Shown here piece after piece: positions 54,700-63,641 of a stretch of 64,000 bases of DNA. The stretch is taken from NCBI RefSeq assembly GCF_001605885.1, contig NZ_LRPE01000005.1, forward strand, positions 29,064 to 93,063, read 5' to 3'. The stretch is from Acinetobacter lactucae. GTDB taxonomy: Bacteria; Pseudomonadota; Gammaproteobacteria; Pseudomonadales; Moraxellaceae. Position 1 is the first letter of the stretch. Each line of letters starts with the position of its first letter. The translations under genes were made by a program, and so were the position numbers. Below the pieces are notes generated by a model, which was not told where the DNA came from, did not search any database, and was given only the letters and a program-made list of their open reading frames with translations.

Positions 54700-54981
54700 A
54701 TGAAAGTACAGTATTTTGAAGGAGGCATGTATGAACATATGTGTCCTGCTTGCGGATATCTTCATTATATTCCTGTACATTATCCTTTCTCTAACGGCAA
54801 CCAATGGTTTTTTAATGGTAACTTGGAAAAACCGACATTTGATCCCATCATAAGTATAAATGAATATTGTAATTACTTTATTAAAGATGGCTTTATCGAA
54901 TATAGCGTTAATTGTAGGCATCATTTAGCTGGTTGTAAGGTTGAGCTACCAGAACTAAAATTAAAAAAGTATAGAGCATAA
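54700..54981 (+). CDS. DUF6527-like small protein of phage type
   Basis: A 93-residue protein from ATG 54700 (AAAGGAG five bases before; an in-frame GTG 54694 lies on that site). It has a CPACGYLH zinc-type pair, then QWFFNGNLEKPTFDPIISI, a cysteine in YCNYFIKDGFIEY, and NCRHHLAGCKVELPEL. This order (CxxCG-H, W-F-NGN-E-PTF-P, C-FI-DG-I, H-LAG--V-LP) is that of a small protein family common in phages and prophages. The function is unknown. No other phage gene is nearby, so it is either a relic or a captured gene. Confidence 0.7.
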   Translation: MKVQYFEGGMYEHMCPACGYLHYIPVHYPFSNGNQWFFNGNLEKPTFDPIISINEYCNYFIKDGFIEYSVNCRHHLAGCKVELPELKLKKYRA

Positions 54982-55174
54982 TTGATTTTGGTAATTGTTA
55001 ATTATAAATATTTAAAAAACTGTCCATTCATTAATTAACAGGTATTTATGTAATATATCTTTACGTATTTGATACTGAACATATATAGTTTAAAAACTTG
55101 TAAATCTCTTTTAGTTGAAGGCTATATTAAAATTTGCAAAAATTTTTATAACTTACTGTTTTATATTTTTATTT

Positions 55175-55288
55175 ATGGATATCTGGAAATTTTTAAAAAG
55201 CTTTAATACGACGGGAACATATCTCATTATTTCTACATTTATATTATTTTTAATGATTATATATTTTTACATTATACATCCCAACTAA
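55175..55288 (+). CDS. Possible 37-residue membrane protein
   Basis: ATG 55175 opens a frame MDIWKFLKSFNTTGTYLI followed by a strongly hydrophobic stretch rich in Ile/Phe/Leu to residue 33, ending IIHPN. A short basic-amphipathic start plus one membrane helix is the look of small membrane or toxin-like peptides. There is no ribosome site, and AT-rich DNA yields such frames by chance, so support is weak. Confidence 0.22.
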   Translation: MDIWKFLKSFNTTGTYLIISTFILFLMIIYFYIIHPN

Positions 55289-55417
55289 AATAAATTATAG
55301 ATAAAGTAAGTTAATTATTTATTTCAAAATTTTTGATGTATTAATTTCTTTGAATTGGTTCTCACTTTTAATTGAAAAAAGATAATAGCATTGTGTGGAC
55401 CCAAGTTTTATGAAAAC

Positions 55418-55430
55418 ATGACGTGGTCAT
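55418..55430. promoter_or_regulatory. Palindrome upstream of the subtilase gene
   Basis: ATGAC-GTG-GTCAT, a 5-bp inverted repeat 111 bases before the gene, directly followed by a TAATAT-like -10. It could be an operator; this is suggestive only. Confidence 0.25.
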
Positions 55431-55541
55431 AATATATGGAGAACATAATAAAAACTCCTTTCCAAAAAATTTAATCCCTAAATATAAAGACTGTACCGAT
55501 CATAACAATGATGTCTGAAATAAAAGATATGGAGATATTCT

Positions 55542-56723
55542 ATGAAGTTTGGCCAAATTTCGATCTTTCTTTTAGCAATAGCGCTGAGCCATTTAACCTA
55601 TGCTGTACCGGCTACAACAAATTCTGTATTAAGCTCGTCTGAAGCAAAAGGAATTATTAAAAATCAATACATTGTTATCCTTAATAAGGAAGTGGGGTCT
55701 TCTAATGAGTTTGCACAAGGTATTGCTAAACAACATGGGGGAAAGGTATTACAGGCTTATGATACTGTACTAAAGGGATTTGCTGTTTACCTTCCTGAGG
55801 CGGCAGGTACTGCTTTCGTTGAAGCAATGAAAAAAAATCCAAATGTCCTTTCAGTAGAAAATGACACAGTCATGAAAATTGATGCGACTACCCAAAGCAA
55901 TCCAGATTGGGGATTAGATCGTATTGACCAAAAAACCTTACCTTTAAATTCAGCCTATTCGTACTTACAAACAGGTTCAGGCACAACAGCTTATATTGTT
56001 GATACAGGGATATTGTCTACACATCAACAGTTCTCTGGACGGGTATTAAGTGGCTATACCGCAATATCTGATGGAAATGGTACAAGCGACTGTCATGGTC
56101 ATGGTACACATGTGGCAGGAACAGTTGGTGGTAGTACTTATGGGGTTGCCAAGAATGTAAGCTTAGTGCCTATTCGGATTTTAGGGTGTGATGGTTCTGG
56201 TGCTGCGAGTAACGTAATTGCGGGCTTAGATTGGATATTGAAAAATGGTAAAAAGCCTGCTGTCGTGAATATGTCATTAGGAGGTGATGTAAGCACATCT
56301 TTAGATAGTGCGGTAGACAACTTATTTAATAATGGTTACGTGATGGTTGTGGCTGCAGGAAATTCTAATACAGATGCGTGTAGTTCTTCTCCTGCCAGAG
56401 TAAGTAAAGCGATTACTGTTGCTGCTACAGATAATACAGATACTCGAGCCAGTTATTCTAATTATGGAAGCTGTGTTGATATTTTTGCGCCCGGAAGCCA
56501 GATTAACTCTTCTTGGATTGGAAGTAATACAGCAACTAAGGTTCTAAATGGCACCTCAATGGCTACCCCACATGCTGCAGGTGTAGTTGCTCAAATGTTG
56601 CAAAGTACACCTACCGCAACTCCTCAGACAATCTCGAATAATCTTTTAAACCAAGCAAGTAATAATGCAGTAAAAAATCCTTCAGGTAGCCCAAATCGGT
56701 TGCTATATAAATCTCCTCAGTAA
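55542..56723 (+). CDS. Secreted subtilisin-like serine protease (S8, proteinase K type)
   Basis: A 393-residue extracellular protease. A signal peptide ending LTYA is followed by an inhibitor I9 propeptide (about 30-115; YIVILNKEVGS ... VLSVENDTVMKI) and a catalytic domain. The Asp is in AYIVDTGI near 150, the His in DCHGHGTHVAG near 186, and the Ser in LNGTSMATPHAAG near 340. Four or more cysteines suggest disulfides, as in proteinase K. GGAG precedes the ATG by seven bases. It ends at about the end of the S8 domain with no C-terminal extension. A. baumannii strains encode a similar secreted enzyme. A terminator follows. Confidence 0.92.
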   Translation: MKFGQISIFLLAIALSHLTYAVPATTNSVLSSSEAKGIIKNQYIVILNKEVGSSNEFAQGIAKQHGGKVLQAYDTVLKGFAVYLPEAAGTAFVEAMKKNPNVLSVENDTVMKIDATTQSNPDWGLDRIDQKTLPLNSAYSYLQTGSGTTAYIVDTGILSTHQQFSGRVLSGYTAISDGNGTSDCHGHGTHVAGTVGGSTYGVAKNVSLVPIRILGCDGSGAASNVIAGLDWILKNGKKPAVVNMSLGGDVSTSLDSAVDNLFNNGYVMVVAAGNSNTDACSSSPARVSKAITVAATDNTDTRASYSNYGSCVDIFAPGSQINSSWIGSNTATKVLNGTSMATPHAAGVVAQMLQSTPTATPQTISNNLLNQASNNAVKNPSGSPNRLLYKSPQ

Positions 56724-56744
56724 AAGAAGCTATTTAAATTAGAG

Positions 56745-56766
56745 AAGGTCCCGAAGGACCTTTTTT
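56745..56766 (+). terminator. Terminator of the subtilase gene
   Basis: AAGGTCC / GGACCTT with loop CGAA and T6, 21 bases after the stop; its tail reaches the stop codon of the convergent SulP gene. Confidence 0.88.
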
Positions 56767-58219
56767 AGATTTTTGCATGAGTACCGTATTTATCAATCAT
56801 GATTGAGCTGGCTTCATTTAATCCGCGAACTGTTACACTAATACCGTTTTTTTGAAATTTATTCACAACTGAATCTAACATGGCAACTGAAGTCACATCC
56901 CAAATATGAGAATGGGTGAGATCAATAATGACTTCTTTAACATTTTCTTTAAAATTAAAACTTTGCATAAATTTTTCAGATGAACTGAAAAATATTTGAC
57001 CTCTTAATTCATATAGACGAGCTTGATCTTCGAATGAAGTTTCAATGCGAATATCATTTTCAAGTTTATTTGCTAAGAAAAGTGTTGAAAGTAATACGCC
57101 AGTTAATACACCTAACGCTAAGTTGTGGGTAGCAACCACCACAATAACTGTAGCGATCATAACGACATTACTAGTTTTAGGATTGTTTTTAAATTGAGTC
57201 AGAGAGCTCCACTCAAAAGTACTGATCGATACCATAATCATGACAGCAACCAGAGCTGCCATAGGAATCACCTTTAACCAATCACTTAAAAATACAACTA
57301 AAATAAGTAAGAATATGCCTGCACAAAAAGTGGATAAACGTGTGCGGCCACCCGACTTTACATTAATCATTGATTGACCAATCATGGCACAACCAGCCAT
57401 ACCCCCCATAAAACCTGAAGCAATATTTGCGATACCTTGTCCTTTACATTCTTGAAATTTATCACTAGATGAATCTGTCATTTCATCAACGATTGTTGCA
57501 GTCATCATTGATTCAAGTAAGCCAACCGCGGCAAGGGCTAAAGAATATGGAAGAATAATCAGAAGTGTTTCTAGATTAAAAGGAATAGCGGGAATTAGAA
57601 ATATCGGTAAAGTGTCTGGTAGTGAACCCATATCACCAACCGTTCGAACATCAAAGCCTAAAAAAATAGCGAGTAATGTGACTACTACAATACAAATAAG
57701 GGGTGAGGGAAAGAACTTTCCAATTTTTGGAATATAGGGGAAAAGGTAAATAATTCCTAAACCAATTGCTACTAGTAAGTAGACATGCCATGTCACATTT
57801 ACCAATTCTGGTAATTGAGCCATAAATATGAGTATGGCTAGGGCATTAACGAATCCAATAACAACCGACTTGGAAACAAAACGCATGAGTTTGGCAAGTT
57901 TAAAATACCCAGCCAAAATTTGTATGACACCGGTTAATACTGTTGCAGCAAATAAATATTGAAGTCCATGTTCCTTTACGAGAGTTGTCATAACCAAAGC
58001 CATCGCGCCTGTAGCCGCCGAAATCATAGCGGGACGACCGCCTACAAAAGAAATAATAACGGCAATACAAAAGGATGCATATAAACCGACTTTTGGATCT
58101 ACACCTGCAATAATTGAAAATGCAATTGCTTCTGGAATTAAAGCAAGACCTACAACAAGACCAGAAAGAATATCTGCGCGGACATTAGAGAACCATTCTT
58201 CTCGAACATTCGTTAACAT
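56765..58219 (-). CDS. SulP-family anion transporter with STAS domain
   Basis: A 484-residue inner-membrane transporter. Its 12 or so hydrophobic segments start with [24 protein letters not shown], the SulP signature [28 protein letters not shown] lies near 270, and a cytoplasmic STAS domain occupies about 385-484 ([19 protein letters not shown]). Substrates in the family are sulfate, bicarbonate or dicarboxylates; the sequence alone does not decide. An inverted repeat CATCACT-AAAC-AGTGATG lies upstream at 58290-58307. Confidence 0.9.
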   Translation of the reverse strand: MLTNVREEWFSNVRADILSGLVVGLALIPEAIAFSIIAGVDPKVGLYASFCIAVIISFVGGRPAMISAATGAMALVMTTLVKEHGLQYLFAATVLTGVIQILAGYFKLAKLMRFVSKSVVIGFVNALAILIFMAQLPELVNVTWHVYLLVAIGLGIIYLFPYIPKIGKFFPSPLICIVVVTLLAIFLGFDVRTVGDMGSLPDTLPIFLIPAIPFNLETLLIILPYSLALAAVGLLESMMTATIVDEMTDSSSDKFQECKGQGIANIASGFMGGMAGCAMIGQSMINVKSGGRTRLSTFCAGIFLLILVVFLSDWLKVIPMAALVAVMIMVSISTFEWSSLTQFKNNPKTSNVVMIATVIVVVATHNLALGVLTGVLLSTLFLANKLENDIRIETSFEDQARLYELRGQIFFSSSEKFMQSFNFKENVKEVIIDLTHSHIWDVTSVAMLDSVVNKFQKNGISVTVRGLNEASSIMIDKYGTHAKI

Positions 58220-58289
58220 GAGAAATAGCCTAAGTTCTAAATTTTGAAAAGGCTAGTGATGTGATATACCAACACAAGCGACTACACCA

Positions 58290-58307
58290 CATCACTAAAC
58301 AGTGATG
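58290..58307. promoter_or_regulatory. Inverted repeat upstream of the SulP gene
   Basis: CATCACT-AAAC-AGTGATG, perfect over seven pairs, 71 bases before the SulP start. AGTGATG recurs at 58255-58261 nearer the gene. An operator or a small hairpin is possible; there is no T run for a terminator. Confidence 0.3.
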
Positions 58308-58445
58308 AGTTATTTACAGGAGATAAGCGTAAATAAACTTAAGGTGGCGTAAGTGTCATAGGTATAGAGAGTTTGAGGCAGTTAAAAGTGCCCGAAGAAT
58401 AGCATAAGTTTTTAACGTTGACTAACCTAAGTCGACTAAACTGAC

Positions 58446-59078
58446 TTAATCATAATTTTTCATTTCGGCTTTTGGCATCGAAGTAAACTCATTCGAAGGC
58501 ATATCTAAGAAAAACTCTTTTGCTTCAGAATGAGTGCAGTTGAGCCAATCATTTCTGAGATGATCAGGTATCACAATAACTGAACGTTTTTCATCATCTG
58601 GTTTATGAAATTGTTTCATAAAAGGGTGGTGATCAGCATTGATTGTTAATAGTGACATTGATCTCTCTTTTTCTTCATCAATAAGTGTTTCCTCACAGAT
58701 CGCAGCAAGTGTAAAAGGTTGTCCATCTTGCCGGAAAATACCATACCAATGTGCTTTTCCATTGATATATTTAGGTTCATAAATGGCTTCGACAGGGACA
58801 AGCGCAAATTGGTTATTTAACCATGCATGTTTAAAGGTGCGCTTTTGTTCTACAGTTTCTGTTCTGGCATTATAAGTTGCATATTTGAATGCGATTTCCT
58901 TGGCATAGGGAGGGAGCATTCCAAATTTAGCTTTTCGCCACACAAGCTCATTTTGATTCAATAAAAGGAGTGGACAATCATCACTTGGGAAAATATCCAT
59001 CTTATATTCAAAAGTGGGTTCAAATAACTTTAATTGATTAGCATGTGTTTTCTTAATAGGTTTAAAGTTTGCACACAT
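58446..59078 (-). CDS. SRAP-family protein (HMCES/YedK type)
   Basis: The family crosslinks to abasic sites in single-stranded DNA through a cysteine exposed after Met removal. This 210-residue copy starts MCAN, giving Cys2. The other active-site elements are the asparagine in YATYNARTET near 68, the glutamate in ALVPVEAIYEP, and a histidine in DHHPFMKQFHKPDDEKRSVIVI. The start MCANFKP differs from the common MCGRF, and the WY...YEW part reads IYEPKYINGKAHWYGI, so this is a divergent subtype. It is a single gene. Confidence 0.85.
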   Translation of the reverse strand: MCANFKPIKKTHANQLKLFEPTFEYKMDIFPSDDCPLLLLNQNELVWRKAKFGMLPPYAKEIAFKYATYNARTETVEQKRTFKHAWLNNQFALVPVEAIYEPKYINGKAHWYGIFRQDGQPFTLAAICEETLIDEEKERSMSLLTINADHHPFMKQFHKPDDEKRSVIVIPDHLRNDWLNCTHSEAKEFFLDMPSNEFTSMPKAEMKNYD

Positions 59079-59465
59079 AAGACACCTTAGTTATAAAAAT
59101 AGCTCTCAATTACAGCTTCTAACTTTTATCTTTTTATCATGTATATTTTTCTCATTAGAATTGTCTCTTTAAGTATTAATTTTTAACTATCAATAACTTC
59201 GTTAATAAGTGTTTATCTAACTGATGTCTATTTTCAAAAAAATCTAGATATAAAATAGATAGCAAAATAGATAAACTATAAAGTTAAGTTGCTCATCTTA
59301 AAGAGAGTTTATTTATTTTTAATAGCTACTTTTATGCAACAGAGCCTTTCAGAAATTTAGATTTTAATAAATTTGCTATTCTTCATAATACAAATCATAT
59401 AGAGAACTCATACAAAGTCTTTAATAAGGGTTTAAAAATTCTCGAAAAATTTATAAGGTGGACAT
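59079..59465. other. Spacer upstream of gdhB
   Basis: Nearly 390 AT-rich bases. The word AAAATAGAT occurs twice (59252-59260, 59264-59272), with a reverse copy TCTATTTT at 59227-59234. These could be protein sites. A TTGCTA at 59373 is a possible -35 but no good -10 follows. No gene is seen. Confidence 0.35.
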
Positions 59466-60905
59466 ATGAATAAACATTTATTGGCTAAAATTGCCTTACT
59501 GGGCGTTGCTCAGTTAGTTACTCTCAATGCAGCATTTGCTGACGTTCCTCTTACTCCTTCTCAATTTGCTAAAGCAAAAACAGACAAGTTTGATAAGAAA
59601 GTTATTCTATCTAATTTAAATAAGCCGCATGCTTTGTTATGGGGCCCTGATAATCAAATTTGGTTAACTGAACGGGCAACAGGCAAGATTCTAAGAGTTA
59701 ATCCAGAGTCGGGCAGTGTAAAAACAGTCTTTCAGGTGCCGGAGATTGTAAGTGATTCTGATGGGCAAAACGGTTTATTAGGCTTTGCTTTTCATCCTGA
59801 CTTTGAAAATAATCCTTATATCTATATTTCAGGTACTTTTAAAAACCCGAAATCTACAGATAAAGAATTACCAAATCAAACGATTATCCGTCGTTATACC
59901 TATAATAAGGCTACGGATACGCTTGAGAAGCCTGTAGATTTATTAGCAGGATTACCTTCATCGAAAGACCATCAGTCAGGTCGACTTGTCATTGGTCCAG
60001 ATCAAAAAATTTATTATACGATCGGTGACCAAGGACGTAACCAGCTTGCTTATTTGTTCTTGCCAAATCAAGCACAGCATACACCAACTCAACAAGAGCT
60101 GAGTAGTAAAAACTATCATGCCTACATGGGTAAAGTACTACGCTTAAATCTTGACGGAAGTATCCCAAAAGATAACCCAAGTTTTAATGGGGTAGTTAGT
60201 CATATTTATACACTTGGGCATCGTAATCCTCAGGGCTTAGCATTCACTCCAAATGGTAAGCTTCTGCAATCTGAACAAGGTCCAAACTCTGACGATGAAA
60301 TTAATCTCATAGTTAAAGGTGGCAACTATGGTTGGCCAAATGTAGCTGGGTATAAAGACGATAGTGGTTATGCTTATGCAAATTATTCAGCAGCAGCCAA
60401 TAAGTCAGTTAAGGATCTAGCTCAGAACGGAGTAAAAGTAGCCGCAGGTGTTCCTGTGACGAAAGAATCTGAATGGACAGGTAAAAACTTTGTCCCACCA
60501 TTAAAAACTTTATATACCGTTCAAGATACCTACAACTATAACGATCCAACTTGTGGAGATATGACCTATATTTGTTGGCCAACAGTTGCGCCGTCATCTG
60601 CTTACGTCTATAAGGGCGGCAAAAAAGCAATTTCCGGTTGGGAAAATACATTATTGGTTCCATCTTTAAAACGTGGCGTTATTTTCCGTATTAAGCTAGA
60701 TCCAACTTACAGCACAACTTATGATGATGCTGTGCCGATGTTTAAAAGCAACAACCGTTATCGAGATGTAATTGCAAGCCCAGATGGGAACGTTTTATAT
60801 GTATTAACTGATACAGCCGGAAATGTTCAAAAGGATGACGGCTCTGTAACAAATACATTAGAAAATTCAGGATCTCTCATTAAGTTTACGTATAAAGCTA
60901 AGTAA
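59466..60905 (+). CDS. gdhB: Soluble PQQ-dependent glucose dehydrogenase
   Basis: Periplasmic quinoprotein that oxidises glucose and other aldoses to lactones using PQQ and calcium. Its 479 residues have a signal peptide ending AAFA (mature DVPLTPSQF). The six-bladed beta-propeller carries the catalytic-base histidine in SSKDHQSGRL near 168, the arginine in TLGHRNPQGLAF, and the GNYGWPN and TYICWPTVAPSSAYVY segments. It closely resembles the known A. calcoaceticus enzyme. Start ATG after AAGGTGG. No PQQ synthesis genes are nearby. A terminator follows. Confidence 0.97.
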   Translation: MNKHLLAKIALLGVAQLVTLNAAFADVPLTPSQFAKAKTDKFDKKVILSNLNKPHALLWGPDNQIWLTERATGKILRVNPESGSVKTVFQVPEIVSDSDGQNGLLGFAFHPDFENNPYIYISGTFKNPKSTDKELPNQTIIRRYTYNKATDTLEKPVDLLAGLPSSKDHQSGRLVIGPDQKIYYTIGDQGRNQLAYLFLPNQAQHTPTQQELSSKNYHAYMGKVLRLNLDGSIPKDNPSFNGVVSHIYTLGHRNPQGLAFTPNGKLLQSEQGPNSDDEINLIVKGGNYGWPNVAGYKDDSGYAYANYSAAANKSVKDLAQNGVKVAAGVPVTKESEWTGKNFVPPLKTLYTVQDTYNYNDPTCGDMTYICWPTVAPSSAYVYKGGKKAISGWENTLLVPSLKRGVIFRIKLDPTYSTTYDDAVPMFKSNNRYRDVIASPDGNVLYVLTDTAGNVQKDDGSVTNTLENSGSLIKFTYKAK

Positions 60906-60916
60906 AACAGCCTATT

Positions 60917-60946
60917 AAAAAACCGATCTATAAAGATCGGTTTTTT
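60917..60946. terminator. Bidirectional terminator between gdhB and the UspA gene
   Basis: AAAAAACCGATCT / AGATCGGTTTTTT, 13 pairs with loop ATAA, sits between the two convergent stop codons and has T runs in both readings. Confidence 0.92.
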
Positions 60947-60959
60947 AGCTTCAAAAAGG

Positions 60960-61403
60960 CTATTCAGTTACGACGAGTACCGGTAAATGAATTTCTCCTA
61001 AAAGAGCTTGGGTCACGCTTCCTAAGAAGAATTTTTTAAACCCTTTACGTCCATGGGAGCCAATCACAACAAGATCAGCTTTTGACTCAGTTGCCGCTTT
61101 AATAATTTCAGTATGAATTGTTTGACCCTCGACAATTTGTGTATCTACAGAAATCCCATGTTGATTAAACTGTTCTTTGGCTTGATCGAGAATTCCCTGA
61201 ATTGCAGTTTTTGCTTTATCAAAATAATCCCTTGCTAATTCTGTACTATCAATAAATTCAACAGAAATGAAAGGATCTATTGTGAGGGCATATACTAGAG
61301 TTACTTTACTGTTAAAGGCCTTAGCAATTGCTGCTGCATGATTAACTGCAATAAGTGAGGTAGGTGAACCATCAACGGGAACTAAAATATGTTGGTAACT
61401 CAT
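60960..61403 (-). CDS. UspA-family universal stress protein
   Basis: A 147-residue single-domain Usp protein starting MSYQHILVPVDGS (ATG 61403; AAGGAG seven bases upstream; the longer frame from 61448 is unneeded). The ATP-binding signature GSHGRKGFKKFFLGSVTQALL near residue 112 is complete, so an ATP-binding, UspFG-like role in stress survival is likely. It is monocistronic. Confidence 0.92.
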   Translation of the reverse strand: MSYQHILVPVDGSPTSLIAVNHAAAIAKAFNSKVTLVYALTIDPFISVEFIDSTELARDYFDKAKTAIQGILDQAKEQFNQHGISVDTQIVEGQTIHTEIIKAATESKADLVVIGSHGRKGFKKFFLGSVTQALLGEIHLPVLVVTE

Positions 61404-61544
61404 ATATTGCTCCTTACTGTCCGATGACAATGTATGGTGTGAAAACACCGAATTATTATCCTTGTGTTTATATTATGAACAATTTTTTTTAACTTTATTG
61501 TTTATTTTTAGTATGAATGGAACCAAGAAAGTTTACTTAATATT

Positions 61545-63641
61545 TTATCTTAACCCATTGTAATGACTTTCTAGGTAGGGTCGATTTTGTTTGAGTATTG
61601 AAATGACTTGATTAGAATCTATAGCAGATTCAAATAAAAATCCCTGACCTATGCTATAACCAAATTGTCGAAGTAGTTCTTCTTGTTCAGGCGTCTCAAT
61701 CCCTTCAGCAATAAGCCCGAGTGATAAATTTGGGGCGAGTAAACCAATTGCTTGAACAATCGCATAAATTGATGGGTCATGTTGCATCTTTTGTATAAAG
61801 CTACAATCTACTTTTAAACTGTCAATCGGGTAGTCGCGAATGTGGGTTAGCGATGAAAAACCAGTACCAAAGTCGTCTAGTGCAATACGTACCCCATGCT
61901 GTTTTAATTTATTTAGTGCCCGGATCACATATTCTGAACCTCGGTCACCCAGCATATGTTCGGTGACTTCAATTTCAATATAATGTGTCGGTATTTGAAA
62001 TTGATTAATCTTCTTCAAAAGCCGTTCAGCATAGTTGTCTCTTAGGAACTCTACTGGTGCAGCATTTAAGGAAACAGGAAAGGGGGTAATACCAAGATTT
62101 ATCCATTTAGCGATGTCACGCAAAACTTGATGTTGCATCGTTTCACCAATTTTACTCGCTAAATTATAATCCTTAAAAGCTTCTGCAATTTGTGCTGGGT
62201 AGCCTCTTTGAGCTGAAGTCGTATGCCATCTTAATAAAGCTTCAAAACCCACCACATGGTGAGTTCTTAAGTCTACTTTTGGTTGGTAGTATGGCTGGAT
62301 TGTGTGATGACGAATGAGTTGACGTGCTAAGTTAAGCTGAGAAGCGACTGTCTCGGTCATTTGCATCATGCATGGGTCATACATGCGAATTCCGCCACGA
62401 CCACGCGCTTTTAAGTCATGTAAGGCCATATCAGCGCAACTAAGTAAGCCTGACTGGTCTTCGGCATCTTGCGGATAAATCGCACAACCAATACTCATAC
62501 CGCCATTTAGAACATTGTCTAAATAGGTAATAGGTTGATTTAGCTGATGAAGTAAAATTGCTGCAAGGTCGCGCACGTCGCTTTCAGAGCTGAGGTTATT
62601 AATAATAACCGCAAACTCGTCTCCACCTAGCCGTGCAACAAAACATCGTTCCGCATCTACACAATGGCTAAAGCGTTTGGATAAAACTTTTAATAGATGA
62701 TCACCAGCGCTATGCCCTAAAGTATCATTAATATGCTTAAAATGATCGAGATCAATTAAAAGCAAACCCACACTTGTTTGAGTGTCTTTTGAATAGGCAA
62801 GGGTGCGTTTAAGTTGAAATTTAAATGAACGTCGATTACATAAACCCGTCAGTTCATCTCTCTCGCTCATATTCCTAAGCTGGTTTTCTGTTAAATGCTG
62901 CTGAGTAACATTACGCGAAACACAAAGTATTTGTCCGATTTCACCATTTTCCCGATGAATCGGGGTAAGCATATTGTCCCAATACTCAGGGTCTTGATCT
63001 GGTAAACAGCTCATCCCTGCAAATCGGGCAACCTTGCCTTGCAGAGCTTTTTTTAAAGCAATGCGTCCACGTTTACGAATATGGGGCGGCAATAGTTCAA
63101 GCCATTTCATTCCAAATTTTGTTTCATCAACAGGGATACCTAAAGCGAGGCATCCTGATTTATTCATATGAGAAACTGTGCCGTCTACATTCAGTACTTT
63201 AATGCAATCTACACTGATGTCTAACATTTGATTTTGTATTTCAATGTTCTTCTGCAAGTTTTGTTGTTCTTGAATATCATGATCAATATCTAAAAAACTA
63301 ACATACCATTCGTTAATCTGAGATGAACCACGATACTTAGAGGCTTGAATAGAGAGTTTGCACCATCTATATTGATTCCCAACTTGTAAAAGTCGACACT
63401 TTAATTCTATTCTTTTTTGTAGACGAATTGCTTCGAGCCATCTATTTTTGACTTCATCTAAATCGGCAGGATATATAAAATCTAACCATTGCTGGGGCAG
63501 TGGAGAAAAAGTATCCAACCAATATTCTGTACACTCAACATTGCAATATAATATCAAGCCATTTTCATCACTAACCCAAGTTGGTAGTGGAATCTGCTCA
63601 ACAATAAAATGCTTTTGGGTGTTGTTCGACATTGAAGTCAT
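61545..63641 (-). CDS. PAS-PAS-GGDEF-EAL cyclic-di-GMP protein
   Basis: A 698-residue cytoplasmic signalling protein. Two PAS domains (about 10-125 and 125-250) are followed by a GGDEF domain (about 260-420; RLGGDEFAV) and an EAL domain (about 440-690). The EAL has FEALLRWH, EVTEHML, DDFGTGFSSL and IAEGIETPEQ, all catalytic elements for c-di-GMP hydrolysis. The GGDEF motif is intact, but no RxxD inhibitory site precedes it. No membrane segment is seen. Net activity (synthesis or breakdown) cannot be read; PAS input suggests redox or ligand sensing. A start three codons on (63632) is possible. Confidence 0.93.
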   Translation of the reverse strand: MTSMSNNTQKHFIVEQIPLPTWVSDENGLILYCNVECTEYWLDTFSPLPQQWLDFIYPADLDEVKNRWLEAIRLQKRIELKCRLLQVGNQYRWCKLSIQASKYRGSSQINEWYVSFLDIDHDIQEQQNLQKNIEIQNQMLDISVDCIKVLNVDGTVSHMNKSGCLALGIPVDETKFGMKWLELLPPHIRKRGRIALKKALQGKVARFAGMSCLPDQDPEYWDNMLTPIHRENGEIGQILCVSRNVTQQHLTENQLRNMSERDELTGLCNRRSFKFQLKRTLAYSKDTQTSVGLLLIDLDHFKHINDTLGHSAGDHLLKVLSKRFSHCVDAERCFVARLGGDEFAVIINNLSSESDVRDLAAILLHQLNQPITYLDNVLNGGMSIGCAIYPQDAEDQSGLLSCADMALHDLKARGRGGIRMYDPCMMQMTETVASQLNLARQLIRHHTIQPYYQPKVDLRTHHVVGFEALLRWHTTSAQRGYPAQIAEAFKDYNLASKIGETMQHQVLRDIAKWINLGITPFPVSLNAAPVEFLRDNYAERLLKKINQFQIPTHYIEIEVTEHMLGDRGSEYVIRALNKLKQHGVRIALDDFGTGFSSLTHIRDYPIDSLKVDCSFIQKMQHDPSIYAIVQAIGLLAPNLSLGLIAEGIETPEQEELLRQFGYSIGQGFLFESAIDSNQVISILKQNRPYLESHYNGLR

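Larger units (their letters stand above)
54982..55541. other. Sparse AT-rich region before the subtilase gene
   Basis: About 560 bases. It contains a possible 37-residue membrane ORF (55175-55288) and a small palindrome at 55418-55430 followed by TAATAT, which may belong to the subtilase promoter. Otherwise nothing is recognised. Base composition is visibly poorer in G/C than in the flanking genes. Confidence 0.4.

Noticed and set aside
54103..55541. Prophage or integrative element
   Set aside because: Only one phage-type small gene is present; no integrase, attachment repeats, tRNA or structural genes were found.
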